DNA of 64,000 nt from Orobanche coerulescens. Its lineage: Eukaryota > Streptophyta > Magnoliopsida > Lamiales > Orobanchaceae. Of the stretch, positions 43,963 through 55,629 are shown in pieces (the stretch's first letter is position 1; every line of letters begins with the position of its first letter). The position numbers and the translations under genes were made by a program. The DNA is taken from positions 78,510,358 to 78,574,357 of the forward strand of contig CM065814.1 in the NCBI GenBank assembly GCA_033398695.1, read 5' to 3'. The notes under the pieces were generated by a model, which was given only the letters and a program-made list of their open reading frames with translations, did no database searches and had not been told where the DNA came from.

Positions 43963-45873
43963 TGTAACACCCCCATGATTTACGGAGATATTACAGCGCC
44001 GTAGATCATTTTTGGAGAACCTACCAGGCTTAGACCCAAATAAAACACATTAAATACAATAAACATAAACGTTCATACAATTAAAACCAACTTCAAATTT
44101 CAACATGACATACATCACAGTACCAAACAACATATCATTAACCATTAATAATGACATGACATACAACACCGGACAGTACCCGCGCGAGTACAAAAACAGA
44201 ACACGACTTTGACCATGACCATACGACCACCAACTCAAATGATGTACGATATCAATGCTGCCCACCAAGCTCGTGTCCGTCCTGTGCTAGTCCTCCCACT
44301 GGACTTGTACCTGAATACACAAAAGTATATCCACCCCAGAAGGGGTCAGCAAGAAGCCGATGCAAGTACAATGATTCTAGAATATGTACAACAAGTGAAT
44401 AATCAACAAAAACCACAGAAAATCATAGTGCCATCACAGATATTCCGGAATACCACATCACAGTCATCATCACAAAACAACCTCCCGAGCTATACTGGCC
44501 CTGTACCTCTCAAAGAAGATACACACCCTGCAGACACCTCGTCAGCCCTCCCTGGTGTATAGCCCAACCGAGTGATCCGTAGGGATACGCAGCCTACCGG
44601 ACCCCAGGGGACCCTCACTGGTTTTACTCGGCTCACACACACTCGATCAACAATTGGCACAAATTCCATTTTTACATATTCACACGAAGTACAGTAAACA
44701 CAATCAAAGTACTTGCCTCAATTTGAACGACACAAGAAGCGGCGAACGGATGAATGTACGGTCCGAACTTCCTTCAACGATTCGATCCTAACACATCGAA
44801 ATAAGGAATCAAAACACGACACCACGGAAATGGAAGGATTCCCTTCCAATTCTACTCTTAGGGACAAACTATCAAACACTACTAAGGCGGAGTTGTTCAT
44901 ACTCAAATCAATAGGTGGGAACTCAAACAAAATCCGTAGAATTCAAGAAAAACTAGGGATTTTGGTTTCACACTCATAATCTGACCCAATTCAAGGTTTA
45001 AAACGGACTAGAATGACGAGATCTAAACAAAACCCTCAAAATTCCAAAAACTAGGGATTGAACAATCTTACCTTGATTTGGATGATACACTGGATGAAAT
45101 CTTGTTAGATTGAGCTTAGGAACACGAAAATGTTGTTGGATGGTGAAAACTGATCGAAAACCACGTCTAACTACACTCCAAATCGCCAAATACCAAGGGA
45201 AGAGGAAGAGGTGAAAATGACGTTTACGGAACCTCGCCCCCATATATATCGGGAGGCATTAGCGCACGCTACGGCTACAGCTTAGCGTGCGCTAACGAGC
45301 CGAGGGCGGTGCACTATCAAGAAAAAGGCACCCGTAACTTTCGCCGCATCCGTAGCGTACGCCGAATTATCTGTTAGCGCGGCGCTATCGATTGCTACTA
45401 GCGCGCTAACTCCATACAAGAGCGCGGCGCTACTTGCAAGTACCGCAGCCCGTAAACGCTTCGTCCTCACCGACTGACATCCTAGCGCACGCTATCATAC
45501 AAGTAACGTGCGCTAGTAAGTCGAAATAGCGTACGTTAGTCCGTCCATAGCGTACGCTAACGCCTCATTCCAGGGTCCAGAAAGCTTACTGTCCAGCGGG
45601 CCTAACGCACGCTATTGCACAAGAGTAGCGTGCGCTACTCGACCCTGGTTAGCGTGCGCTAGACATACAGTCTTAGCGTGCGCTAACTGCTATTTTCCAA
45701 ATTTAAATTCGCAAGAAATCCGGCTAAAACGAGCACAATCCGAGAACCACAGAACCCAACAATAATCAGCCATGAATATGCCAAGGTCAATCATCAATAT
45801 ACATACGGTCCAAATAACCACAATACCACAAAATACATCCAAAATAACACTCATAAAATACACGGGTATTACA
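43963..45873 (-). repeat. 5' LTR of element D
   Basis: This 1911-bp LTR is nearly identical to 37217-39141 except for a dense patch at about 45185-45480. It carries a TATA-like TATATATA at 45242-45249 and palindromes at 45260-45685. The last two clusters of the array match the other LTR base for base, apart from one copy (45655) that reads TAGCGTGCGCTA where the left LTR has TAGCGTGCCCTA. Confidence 0.95.
45260..45685 (-). promoter_or_regulatory. TAGCGYRCGCTA array, right LTR of D
   Basis: Counterpart of 38519-38953. Clusters one and two are damaged, with forms such as TAGCGCGGCGCTA and TAGCGCGCTAA that change the palindrome centre. Clusters three and four are intact. Confidence 0.8.
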
Positions 45874-46385
45874 CTTTGGCTACGCCCGCCTCGTATTTAA
45901 ATGTATGGCGATCGATTGTTTCTCAAAGGAACCTTGCACGGTCACAGAGAATAGTTCCATCGTCCTCCACAACCATGTCGGCACTCTTTTACATCGGACC
46001 GTCATGTTAGATGGCGATCCTCGACAGTATATGTTGTGTAAGGGGAGGCGGTCGCTTGCCTAGGTCCTTCATGTTGATGACGAACTTTAGAGGGCGAGCG
46101 AGTCATCCTCTGATTTGGTTTGGAGGGTCTTTCGGCTATGCCCGCCTCATATTTAAACAAAGGGCGAGCGATCGCTGCCCAAAAGAACCTTGCATGGATG
46201 GGTCGTCGGTTTCATCGACATCCGCGACCATGGCAGCACTATTCTACCTCGGACTGTCATGTTAGATGGCGATCCTCGACGGTATACGTTGTGCGGAGGG
46301 AGGCGATCACTTGCCTAGGTCCATCATGTTAGATGACGAACTTTAGAAAGCGAGCGAGTCATCCTCTTCTTCGAGGAGTTGCTCA
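45874..46385 (-). repeat. Tandem repeat units of element F, right block
   Basis: Two units start at GGCTACGCCCGCCTC (45878) and GGCTATGCCCGCCTC (46134), 256 bp apart, and are clearly similar throughout. They match the left block at 36951. Element D inserted between the blocks, with CTTTG duplicated. From 46386 to 46563 is a spacer to the gag stop with nothing else seen. Confidence 0.8.
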
Positions 46386-46563
46386 GGCAGTAGCCTTTGG
46401 TTTGACGTGGTGGGAATCGGGTAAAGACTTCCGAAGTTCCCACCTCTTGATTAAAGCATATATATCCAGCCGACGAGGTTGATCGGTGGGTCAACTCGTA
46501 TGAGTCTTCCGGCCTGTCGCGTTCGACTCTAGCGACCGGTTTGAGAGATTGATGGGGCTCCGA

Positions 46564-47654
46564 CTAAGCCAATAAACTGTCCAGCTTGCCATCCTCAAAC
46601 CATCTCCAGAGTTGTCTGAGGAGGTCGCGGCATTGGTTGGTGCTGTGACCGGGACTCTTGTGGTAAGCACAATATTTATTGTGGTCCATACCGTTGTCCC
46701 TTATCAGCTTTGGCTTGCTTAGCAGTTCACACCCCTTGATGGCGTAAAAAATATGAGCTGGAGTTCGGTTGAACTTGTGGAGGAGATGGGATTCCACCTC
46801 CTCAAAGGCCTTGAAATCACCGGGTGGCTTGGCGACCGCCTTGTTGGATTTGGCGATCGCCATCTTTTGGAAGGGAGGTGGCATCTCCTCACCTAGGCGA
46901 AGGGTGAGGAGCCTTTGCATAGCCAGAAAATCGGCACCCTTGGTGCGGAAGATCGCATAGGTCGGAGGGATGTTCTTCGTGAGGTGCCTAAACATGGGTG
47001 AATGACCATAGAATCCCCCCAAGACCGAGTAGAGGGTGAGTTCGTCACTTATGGGCTCGCCAGTGAGGACTATTTCATCCACCCGGCGATGTAATCTGCA
47101 TCGGACTCGTCTTCCCCCTGCCTGATTTTCATCATGCGGTGGGGGCCTTCTGGTTTGGCGACCTTGGCGGCGAAGTATGACGTGAGGTCACTCGCCAGTT
47201 TCTCAAAGGAATTGATTGATCGCGGTGGCAGTGAGACGTACCACCTATGGGCCAGTTCGCCCAACGTTAACGGGAATATTCGGCACCTGGTCGCATCTGA
47301 TGCCCCACACCCAGTCATTTAGATCCGGAACTTGCTCAAGTGGGTCTCGGGGTCTGATCTCCCCTCATACAAAGGTGTTTGAGGAGGAGCCATCCTTGGT
47401 TTCACGGGGGCAAGCTCGATGTGGACCGCGAGTGGCTCACTCAGTCTGATGATCTTTCTACTGGCGCTTGCCCCAGTTTCCATGAGCGCTTTCATCTCGT
47501 CGAGCTGGCGTTGCATAGCGGCCATCGCCGTGGCCTGGATGCTTGCGGATAGGCGCTCGGTGAGGGAGACGAGGCGATCAAGTACTGACCCCCTGGCTCT
47601 GTTGTCGATGATGTCTTTGCCGCGGGGTTCGATTCTTCGGTATATGGGAGCCAA
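46564..47654 (-). pseudogene. gag: Tat-type gypsy gag (broken)
   Basis: Minus-strand capsid precursor. Segment one (47654-47319) has a helical start (DRLVSLTERLSASIQATAMA) and PLYEGRSDPETHLSKFR, then an in-frame TAA. It continues MTGCGASDATRCRIFPLTLG, ELAHRWYVSLPPRSINSFEK and SYFAAK, the retrotransposon gag domain. A shift near 47075 leads to the last segment (47082-46564) with PMFRHLTKNIPPTYAIFRTK and a KYCAYHKSPGHSTNQCRDL zinc motif. That motif is a short CX2HX4HX4C-like form common in Tat gag. The frame ends shortly after, where a Tat element would run into protease; no pol follows. Confidence 0.75.
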
Positions 47655-48212
47655 ACGGCTGACCTGTTTTTGATTGGGAGTTGGGTATGCTGAACTCCTG
47701 GTGACGGATTCAGACTCCGTCGTCTCGTGGTTGGGGCCGGAATGCCCCGGTCGCCAGGATGGATCGCTTCCTAGGCGGCTGAATACGGAATCGTCCCGCC
47801 TTGCGAGAGCCTTTCCTCATGAATCGGGGCTTTCTGGCGATCGCTTGACCAGTAACCCCTTGAGCTTCCGCTTGCCCGCGCGGCGGATGGATGGGGGGTT
47901 ATAGCGAGCGCTGCGCGCATGCTCTCCGTCGCTCCCTTAGGATGGCCATAGCCTCCTCGGTCTGTTCCGCGGTTTGGAACTAGTCGAGTGAGAGGCTGGG
48001 GCAGTCCCTCGGGGGCGGGATCGAGAATCTCGCGTCGCCGCAGCTACCCTCTGTCGTAGGTTGGGGCTCGGATTGAGCCAGAATATGACATCCGGTGGAC
48101 CGAAGAGTAGCTCTCTTCATAGTGGTGGCAGACGTCATTATTCTGAAGGTTTTTCTTTGAAGAACAGTGAGTGTTCTTCGAAACGGTCGGAATGAAAATG
48201 AAGGTAAACACC
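47655..48212 (-). other. Leader of element F
   Basis: GC-rich untranslated leader between PBS and gag with several GCGATCG words. No ORF of interest was recognised. Confidence 0.5.
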
Positions 48213-48229
48213 CCTTCCTCTAGCGCCAA
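48213..48229 (-). other. Primer-binding site-like sequence of element F
   Basis: On the minus strand TTGGCGCTAGAGGAAGG starts one base from the LTR end. TGGCGC starts are usual for Tat and Athila PBS sequences, though this one departs from TGGCGCCGTTGCCGGGG after six bases. Confidence 0.6.
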
Positions 48230-48230
48230 T

Positions 48231-49189
48231 TGTTGTTACCCAAAATATTATTCGGAAGGGATTGCGGGAATGGATGAGTAACAAACAAATGCGAGAGCAC
48301 GTCCGTGGAAAAGTAAATAACACAAGATTTTTCGGGGTTGTTAGTCCCGGGTTTGAATGCTCTCGCGAGATATTATTAATACGAATACTTGGGAGTATAA
48401 ATATTAATGCTAGAGTACAATTACAATGAGTGTAAAGACCCTAGTTATCTAGCTCTTGAGTGCAGATGATTGTCGGAAGAACCATAGTTGATGCTCTGTG
48501 AGTTCTTGTAACAACGATGGAGTGTTGTGTTGACTGTGAGAAATTGTCGGTCTCTCACTGTGTGAATTAGCTGAACTCTCGTATGGAAACAATTTCTGAA
48601 CTTCTGAACCGAACCCCTTTCCAGTTGCTGGAGGTTCCCTATTTATAGGACTGGGGGTAGCTGGGCGATTGCCTCTACTGTATTATATTAAGCGGGCGAT
48701 CGTCTTTAGCACATGGGTTGGTCTCCTTAAAGTCTGCAGCTGCTGCTGGCAGCCGGATGTATGAACCAATGAGAAGACAACACGCGTTCGGTGTCGCTGT
48801 CTCGGGAGGTCCCACCTAGGATCTTTCGGCGGGCCTGTCGGTAGGTGGGATTGTCCTTGTCGTTGACAGCTGTTGATGGGCTAGAGTCAAAGATCCTTAT
48901 TCTGCGGCGCCATTCGTGGATCTGCACGTGGGTCTTCACTCCGAGGTCCGGTCTTCGTAGATAATGACGGACGATGGCCTTACACGTGGCATAGGACGGT
49001 CGTCCTTGGTCGGGCACCAGAGTCGATTGCTAGGTGCAAGAGGCGATCGCCCTGGACGTCGATTGCTCGGAACCTGATCTCGGTCTGAACTCTTAGCTTG
49101 GCAAGTCTACCTTGGTTTATTTGATGCTGTATTTGGTCGCTCGTCCCTTACGCCGATCGTCGTCGAGGCGTATAAATCGCCGCGCAACA
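48231..49189 (-). repeat. 5' LTR of element F
   Basis: About 959 bp, starting TGTTGTTACCC and ending GCGCAACA (plus strand). The minus-strand TATA box TATAAATA is at 48640-48647. GGGCGATTGCC and GGGCGATCGTC words lie 16 and about 47 bp upstream, and AGGCGATCGCCC is at 49041-49052. The outer end is placed where the copia integrase of element E is suddenly interrupted. No second LTR copy is available to confirm it. Confidence 0.65.
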
Positions 49190-50385
49190 GGTCGAAAGCG
49201 AATAAGTATATCCGCATGCAAAATTGCATAACCCCAGGCAGAAATCGGCAAGTTGGTGCGCAATCCCAATGCTCGGGCGATAAGCTGTAACCGCTTAATC
49301 ATAGCCTCAGCAAGGCCATTATGCGAATGAGTATGGGGGACGGGATGTTCAACTTCAATCCCAATCGACATGCAATAGTCGTCAAAAGACTTTGACGTAA
49401 ACTCACCAGCATTGTCCAATCTTAATGACGAGATTGGAAAGTCGGGGTGGTTAGCCCGTAACTTGATGATTTGTGCTAGGAGTTTAGCAAATGCAGCATT
49501 TCTTCTGGATAGCAGAGCGACGTGTGACCATCCCGTCGATGCATCAACCAGAACCATAAAGTATCTGAATGGTCCGCACTCTGGTTGAATAGGTCTACAA
49601 ATGTCTCCTTGAATTCTTTGTAAGAAACGAATGTTTTGTATTGAGTATTTAGCAAATGACGGAGAGGGTATCAACTTTGCTAGTGAACAGGCTTTGCAAA
49701 ACTATTTATAGGCATTGGAAATTGCCACGGAAGCCTCGGGATTTACGAAAGATGCACCGTCAACCTTATCAGGGCATGCTATCTTTAATCCCGGTGATAT
49801 GGTATCAAGCTCACTCACATCAATGACGATATCGAGTGGTGCTTCCAATCGTTTTCTGGACATGAAAAATGGATGACCATGTGAGTTTTTCAAAATCCGA
49901 ATAATCATGTCGCGTCCAGGGTGACCGAGTCGGTCATGCCATAGTTGGTATGCTTCGGAATCACAAAGTTCGTGACTCACTGCATAGGATTTAATAACCC
50001 TTATTGTAGTGTGGTATAAACTACTACTTATACTCATAAGTTTTTCAAGAATGCGGCGTCTTCCGCATTCTGCTAGAGTAACACATAAAAATGTTGTCCT
50101 ATTCTCACAGTGTGTATCAAGGTGATAACCGTTGGCACGGATGTCCCTAAAACTTAGCAAGGTTCGGTTTGCTCTTGGGGCATAGAGAGCATTTGTAACA
50201 TTAATATGCATACCATTAGGTAGCAAGAAATGAGAAGGTCCCCTCCCTTGAATTACCTGGGAGGAATCAATCATTGTTGTCACTGAGGATATATATGGCA
50301 CAATATCCTTAAATAATTGCCTATTCCGAAGAATAGTGTGGGTTGTTCCACTATCAGCAAGGCACTCAATTTCACCACGATACAT
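49190..50385 (-). pseudogene. pol: Bianca-like copia protease and integrase (broken)
   Basis: The frame 50385-49702 starts MYRGEIECLADSGTTHTIL with an intact DSG protease motif. It passes to the pre-integrase zinc region (LWHDRLGHPGRDMIIRILKN) and then an aberrant tail with a stop. Integrase (49674-49190) has FLQRIQGDICRPIQPECGPF (first Asp), SSLRLDNAGEFTSKSFDDY (second Asp) and HNGLAEAMIKRLQLIARALG (Glu), so all three catalytic residues remain. After IRFRP the sequence departs from copia, where the LTR of element F begins. RT is absent. Confidence 0.8.
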
Positions 50386-51224
50386 CTACAATAAGACATG
50401 AAACTCGATTAGTCTTGTGATGAAAGACATAGCGAAAACTCATTAACTTCGAGTTTGGGGAAATTCGACCAAGTTGGTTAGGATCAAAGTTAGCAAAATC
50501 GCTGGAAATAATTTTCGCGTAGCTTGACCTTTGTTGACTAAAACAGCAATAACTTCTTCGATAAGAAGGATATGGACGAATGATCAGTTGTTCTATAAAC
50601 TAGACTTCCGTATCTTTCTGTCCATAGGTCGTGCACTTTCTGTATCATTAAACTTAAATCTCAGTGCTCGTTTCAATATGCTATTTTGGTATTTACCTAT
50701 TGTTGAGTGATAGAGCAAGGTTGAAGCCTTTTTCAAAGGCATTATTGTCGATACAATACTATGGCAATATGGCCATAGGAGCATTTAAACACTTCAAAAT
50801 GCATCGGGTTGTTCGATTTATATCTCAACTAATGACCCTTTCGGTAACTCCAACTTGGTAGACTTGCAGAGAAAGTAGGAATGTCGGTACAACTAAGGCT
50901 GTTTAAAAACCACTAATTACGTTTGAACTTTCAAAGCATAAATAAATACCAAGGAGGATGAGCCTAGTCTTGATCAAAAGTTTTGATGAAATCCACCAAT
51001 GTATCAAATTAACCAAGCAATTCACTGAGCAATTGTTTTGTGATAAACCAAATATCCTTTCGAAGGGAAAAATAAAATTCGTTTTTGCACAATCACAGCA
51101 ATTAAAAGAATTTTATTCATCATGTCCAACTTTATTACATTCATAGAAAATCCCAAAGTAGTTCTCGAAAACTAGAAATAAGACAAAACATAACCAAAGC
51201 GTAAAACTAGTCAAACTACAATGA
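50386..51224 (-). other. Decayed gag-protease linker of element E
   Basis: AT-rich, many stops on both strands. It should hold the protease N-terminus of the copia element, but no conserved motif survives apart from the ends. Confidence 0.4.
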
Positions 51225-51875
51225 TCTAGTCAAAGTCATCAACATCTAAATGTTGGTCTTTGTCCGCAATGGTGGGAGGAGGGAATTCAGTATGGTTCAC
51301 CTCCGTATTCTCATTATCTTCCTCCATGTAATTTGACTCATTGAGTCAAGTACTGTTTATAGTGCTTGTAGTAAGCTTGGATGTTTTTTGGCGCCTTGCA
51401 ATTGTGGTAAGTATGCTTCTTTGAGCCGCAAGTATAGCAATTCCGGCCTTCCTTTGGAGTGGTTCCAATCCCGGCGGCAGGAGGCGGTCCAAGTGGTTGG
51501 GCTCCACTAGGTCCCGTGGTCGAGCCACCTTGCCTCTTCCACACATTGGAACGATGACTTCGTCTTTTCCCTCGCTTGCTCGAGTCATGCACCCGTGGTG
51601 CTTGCAAAAACTGAGTAGTGTTGCCTTTTCTATTTTGTCGTGGTGCCTTCCTGTGGGTAGCCTGATTCACTTCCGGAATCGGCTTTGCACCAGCTGGGCG
51701 TGCATTGCTATTGAGAATAATCTCATGGTGCCTTTTTTTTTCGCGAGGTGGGAGATAAGGTCACTAAAATTTTTAATTCTCCCTTCCTCATAGGCAACGC
51801 GCAACTGATGAGCAATCACACTTGCTCCCATGGGAAACATGTTAAGAGTCTTCTCGATCAAATCTTAATCAGACT
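51225..51875 (-). pseudogene. gag: Bianca-like copia gag C-terminus (broken)
   Basis: Minus strand: CGVKKSD and DLIEKTLNMFPMGASVIAHQ, then RVAYEEGRIKNFSDLISHL belong to the copia gag domain. A frameshift follows in the A-run at about 51728-51737. The next frame (ARPAGAKPIPEVNQATHRKA) leads through a basic region to an intact CCHC knuckle, CYTCGSKKHTYHNC (about 51430-51390). Past a stop near 51350 an acidic tail (EEDNENTEVNHTEFPPP, HLDVDDFD) ends at about 51226. The N-terminal half is not recognisable. Confidence 0.75.
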
Positions 51876-53204
51876 TCTTTACACCACAAAAACACCTAAA
51901 AAAGTAAAATATCACCATAATCATAACATTATTATTATACGAATAAAACAATAATAAAAGTACCAATAAAAATTGTCAAAACAACTTCCCCGCAGTTAAT
52001 CATTTGCTTTTCTAATCAAAACCATTGTGCCAATGGATTTAGATAGAAAAAATATCATATTTAAATTCATATCAATCCGTAGTCTTAGCGACGTATCTTG
52101 ACGCCTTACTCGAATTTTAGAGAAATGAAGATATCGTAAATTTGCTAGATAGAATGCTAGACTAAATGTGTTCCACTTCATACAAGTGTCCAATCCATAT
52201 TCCAAACCACATTCGACGCCCAACAGCAATAGCATATCTATAAACACACTAGCCGTGGGCTACTCATACATACACTTGTAGTGATTTCAAACGTGTTCGA
52301 GGTGCAATGCTTGTACCACGACTCAATATAACAGAGGCACCCAATGCTGTAACCTACCATTACTTTAGCATAAACAAGCTCCATCGATTGTTAGGTGTGC
52401 TTCTAAGCCCAAATCGCCTATCATAAGGGACCTCTCCCTTCAAGACTTCATGCATTAGGACACTTCTCAACTGACATTATTTTCAAAAGTAAGAACTATG
52501 TTTTGTTTTCGAAAATTTGTTTTTGGAAGCGTGGTTATTTATAAATTCAAGGAATAACTTATCGCAAACACAACCACCAACGACCAAAACACAAAGCATT
52601 ACCAATCACTTTATGATATACAAACTTCTTCAAGACCCATGATTCTAGCTAATATTTGCTTTTATTAATCTACACATCAACAAGTCTCAATCCTAATCAA
52701 AGCCATAAATCAAGCAACTGTGGGACACTTCATACACAAAAATTATATACAAACACTCTTTTGAATTTATATCCCAACATAAATTCTAAATTTCCAAAAA
52801 CAAACTAGGTAAACTACACAACGCAATGTTTAATTAATAAGCATGAAAATTTTAATTTACCATCCCACAAAACTAGAAATGCCATCATTGCTATAAAAAA
52901 GTAAGAGAGGAAAAAGGAAACAAAAACTCCCCTATCTTTTGGCATGATCCGCAGTCCTATTTGAATGGTTTGATAGCCATGACAAACGAACTGCAAATGA
53001 TAAATTCGGAATGATGTATTGCTTAAAATAAAGGCTACATGCAAAAAGTACACCAAAACGCCATGGCAAGATAAAGTAAGATCATATAGTCAATGAAAAC
53101 GAAAACACATAACACAAGCAAAGTAAACACAACACACGCAAAAAAAAAGAGAAAAATGAAAAAAGAAACGATCGAGGGGGTTGGCTCACTGATACGACCC
53201 CACA
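51876..53204 (-). other. Unresolved region, probably decayed 5' part of element E
   Basis: AT-rich sequence with no sustained frame. A GTATCAGTGAGCC phrase on the minus strand (about 53180-53193) resembles a tRNA-Met PBS with a 2-bp insertion. I see no other recognisable signal. Confidence 0.35.
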
Positions 53205-54100
53205 CGAAATGCCATGGTAACTGACACCGTAAATTGAATTAAGATCACAAGATATTTCCAAAATAAGTAAACGGGTTTTACTTCTGAACCTCTACGTGAC
53301 CAGCCGTGGCAACCCGGGGAAGGGGTGTTATTCAAATACTAACAACGTTATGGAACTTGATAATTAATTGAATCGCAGAAAGGCTGCTTTAGACACACAC
53401 TCATTTAAATAAAAAGAAACTCACAAGGGTTTGTTACTCAAATTTTAAATATCTTAGATGTTTTTTTATAAATGAGGTTTCAAGGCAATTTATAGCCAAA
53501 ATCTTACACCTAATCTCAATGTGAACATGCAAACAACTAGAGAACTTACAAAATAGAAAATTAACATTCAGGGATCCCAAATTCTTATAAAATAATTCAG
53601 CCAACACAGTTTTAGAGACAAGATATCAAAGAACAAGACCTTAAGGTGTGAAAACAATGATTGAAAGTGAGAACAAATATGTTGTTGTCTTTCCAGTTAT
53701 TTATAGGCTTCAAAGCTTCAGCATTAGATCCAGTATCTTCATACAAATGTAGCTTTGTTCTTATGTTTCTATATCCACTTGAACCATGTCATTTGGGCTT
53801 CATGTGAGAAAATTATGACTAAAGTATGAAACTATTATGTATTCGCCTTACTCGCGGGAATTTATATCTCGGCTCCTTAGCTTCTTTGTTGTCCACTTGT
53901 GTTCGACTTTAGTATTGCTTGACTGATAAAATACAACTCAACAAATCGAAACAAAACTTATTGTTCAACAACTTCAACAATACACATAAATTTATGATCT
54001 TTGACAATATCATCATTTTTAAACATGTTGACAATGAGTGTCGATAGCCCATTTTTTAAGTTTATTTGCTCATGACCTCGTCATAGGTCGATCATTGATT
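53205..54100 (-). repeat. Possible 5' LTR of element E
   Basis: A minus-strand TATA box (TATAAATA at 53698-53705) lies about 500 bp upstream of the PBS-like phrase, as in an LTR. Ends are not defined and there is no second copy. Tentative. Confidence 0.3.
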
Positions 54101-54129
54101 TTCATTTTGCATTTTGGGTACTTATTGTA

Positions 54130-55458
54130 TCTTAATCCACATCATTCCCCGTTCTTCAAAAGAATTTGTCCTCGAATCTGAAAATTCAAATGGGCTCAAG
54201 TCAGCTACGCTAAAAGTAGTGGAAACATGTACTCACCAGGTAAATCCACTTTGTAAGCATTATTGTTTATGCACTCTAACACACTGAATGATTATTTCCC
54301 CCCAGTCGCCTTTCTTTGTACAGAAAATCACTATCTCCTCAAATGAACCCAAACCCAATCACCAGGTTCAGAGAGTACTCATTTTCGTCACTTGTTCTTC
54401 ATCCCCGCATCATGCTTGTTGTGCTTCTCGATTTATTCACAAACTTTTATATGTATTTTCTTCACTATTTCCGCCTTCTTCTTGCCATCAAGACTACTCC
54501 TATTGGCGATTGGAATATGCAACATATCTAAAGGAGTCAGTGAATTAAAACCATAAACAATTTCAAACGGAGAAAATAAAAATTTATTGTTCTATTGTAA
54601 GAAAATTCAATGAAATGTAGGGATGTTCCGCAATTTTGTCAAATTCTTGTTAACAACAGCTCGTAACAACTGACCAAGCGTTCAATTAACGACCTCGGTT
54701 TGACCATCAGTTTTGGGATGACAAATTGTTGAATAAAGCAATTTTGTCCCCAACTTCGCCCATAAAAATTTTTCCAAAATGGCTAAAAAATTTAGTATCA
54801 CAACCGGACACTATGCTTTTAGGTATTCCGGACAAATTTAAAAAATGTTTGCAATATGAGTGGCATCATGGGTTTTATGACATGCAATGAAATGTGTCAT
54901 TTTGCTAAATATATCAACGATGGCGAATATCGAATCACAACAGGATTTCACCCTTGGTAACCCTAACAAAGTTCATATAAGATCTACCCAAGGCTCGGTA
55001 GGAACCAGAAATGGTATATACAAACCATGCAGTAAAACTCGTGATTTTGCCCTTCGATAAATAATGTATGAATTGGAAATTTTATAAACATCGTGTTTCA
55101 TTTTAAGCAAAAAGAAATGTTCATGCAATATTCCAAAAGTTTGAAAATTTTAAAATATCCCTTAATCCCCCACTACGTGCTTCCCTTACTAACAGAACTC
55201 ATGTTTAACAAAACAGAATACAAAGTTTATTATCACGGAATAAAATCCATCATCCTGACTTATCCACAGGTTTTGTTTCATAAGCAACATATATTTCCCC
55301 AAAATCTTATCTCCCATATAAATTTCTTTCAAGAGCTCAAAACCCAACAATTTTACAAGAAAGCATATTAAATAATACATAGATTCTCGATAATATATCG
55401 ACAACAATGTTTTCCTTACCTTGTGTATACTGATGACTGAATAAAATGATTCGGTCTC
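54130..55458 (-). pseudogene. pol: Ty3/gypsy RNase H-integrase remnant
   Basis: Minus-strand, stop-riddled. From the right: an RNase H end (YTQGKENIVVDILSRIYV, about 55440-55370), then LLGFELLKEIYMGDK and the integrase zinc region (LHEHFF, MKHDVYKISNS, RRAKSRVLLHGLY). The core follows with [33 protein letters not shown] and [17 protein letters not shown]. The tail has [22 protein letters not shown] and SRTNSFEE near 54160. These phrases are standard in plant gypsy pol; I do not assign a lineage. It is older than its neighbours and is cut at the right by the LTR of element G. Confidence 0.75.
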
Positions 55459-55629
55459 ATCTAACTGTTAGGCGTATTTTTATATGCTTATTTATCATTA
55501 CTTTGTATTATTTTGGCGAGTAAAATTGCATAAATGAGCTTTTAATGTCTTATTCTCGCATGTTTGACAGGAGATTGGAGTCCGGAAGCTAAAACGAGGC
55601 AAAACGGGTGAAAACAGCGAATTTTGTCC

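Larger units (their letters stand above)
37217..45873 (-). mobile_element. Element D: near-complete Tekay-type gypsy chromovirus
   Basis: This 8657-bp minus-strand element has two LTRs (37217-39141, 43963-45873), polypurine tract, PBS, gag and pol, all in place. The target duplication CTTTG is perfect (37212-37216 and 45874-45878). LTRs are nearly identical except in one patch of the right LTR. Protease, RT-RNase H and integrase-chromodomain each lie in long open frames, so this is the youngest complete insertion in the window. Frameshifts in gag and between RNase H and integrase still break it. Confidence 0.93.
35766..49189 (-). mobile_element. Element F: Tat-type gypsy derivative lacking pol
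   Basis: Minus-strand order from the right: LTR 49189-48231, PBS, leader, gag (47654-46564), about 260-bp tandem repeats (46385-45874, then Tekay D, then 37216 to about 36770) and an ORF in antisense (35780-36346). Tat-lineage elements are known for tandem repeats and an antisense ORF between pol and 3' LTR, which this layout matches. No protease, RT or integrase lies between gag and the repeats, and no 3' LTR was found at the left end. It is a deletion derivative or a gag-only non-autonomous type. The assignment rests on gag style and layout. Confidence 0.65.
49190..54100 (-). mobile_element. Element E: Bianca-like Ty1/copia, 3' truncated
   Basis: Minus-strand copia with gag (51861-51225), protease/pre-integrase (50385-49702) and integrase (49674-49190), cut in the integrase by the LTR of element F. 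RT and RNase H are missing. The style of the protease (CLADSGTTHTIL) and integrase (DNAGEFTSKSFDDYCMSIGI) resembles the Bianca lineage. A possible 5' LTR lies to the right, at about 53205-54100. Confidence 0.6.

Noticed and set aside
37217..45873. Large segmental duplication
   Set aside because: The repeated ends are LTRs bounded by TG/CA, PBS, polypurine tract and a CTTTG target duplication.
51870..51905. Intron-like acceptor (TTTTTTAGGTG) before the copia gag of element E
   Set aside because: The upstream DNA has no exon-like frame, and T-runs followed by AG are common in this AT-rich stretch.
52814..53056. 80-residue hydrophobic open frame as a membrane protein
   Set aside because: AT-rich, no conserved motif, no flanking gene structure; likely chance.
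53180..53204. Firm PBS call for element E
   Set aside because: GTATCAGTGAGCC has a 2-bp insertion relative to the tRNA-Met site and no clear LTR end CA beside it; kept only as a tentative hint.
54288..54548. Plus-strand open frames in this stretch
   Set aside because: They are shadows of the minus-strand gypsy integrase remnant ([21 protein letters not shown]).
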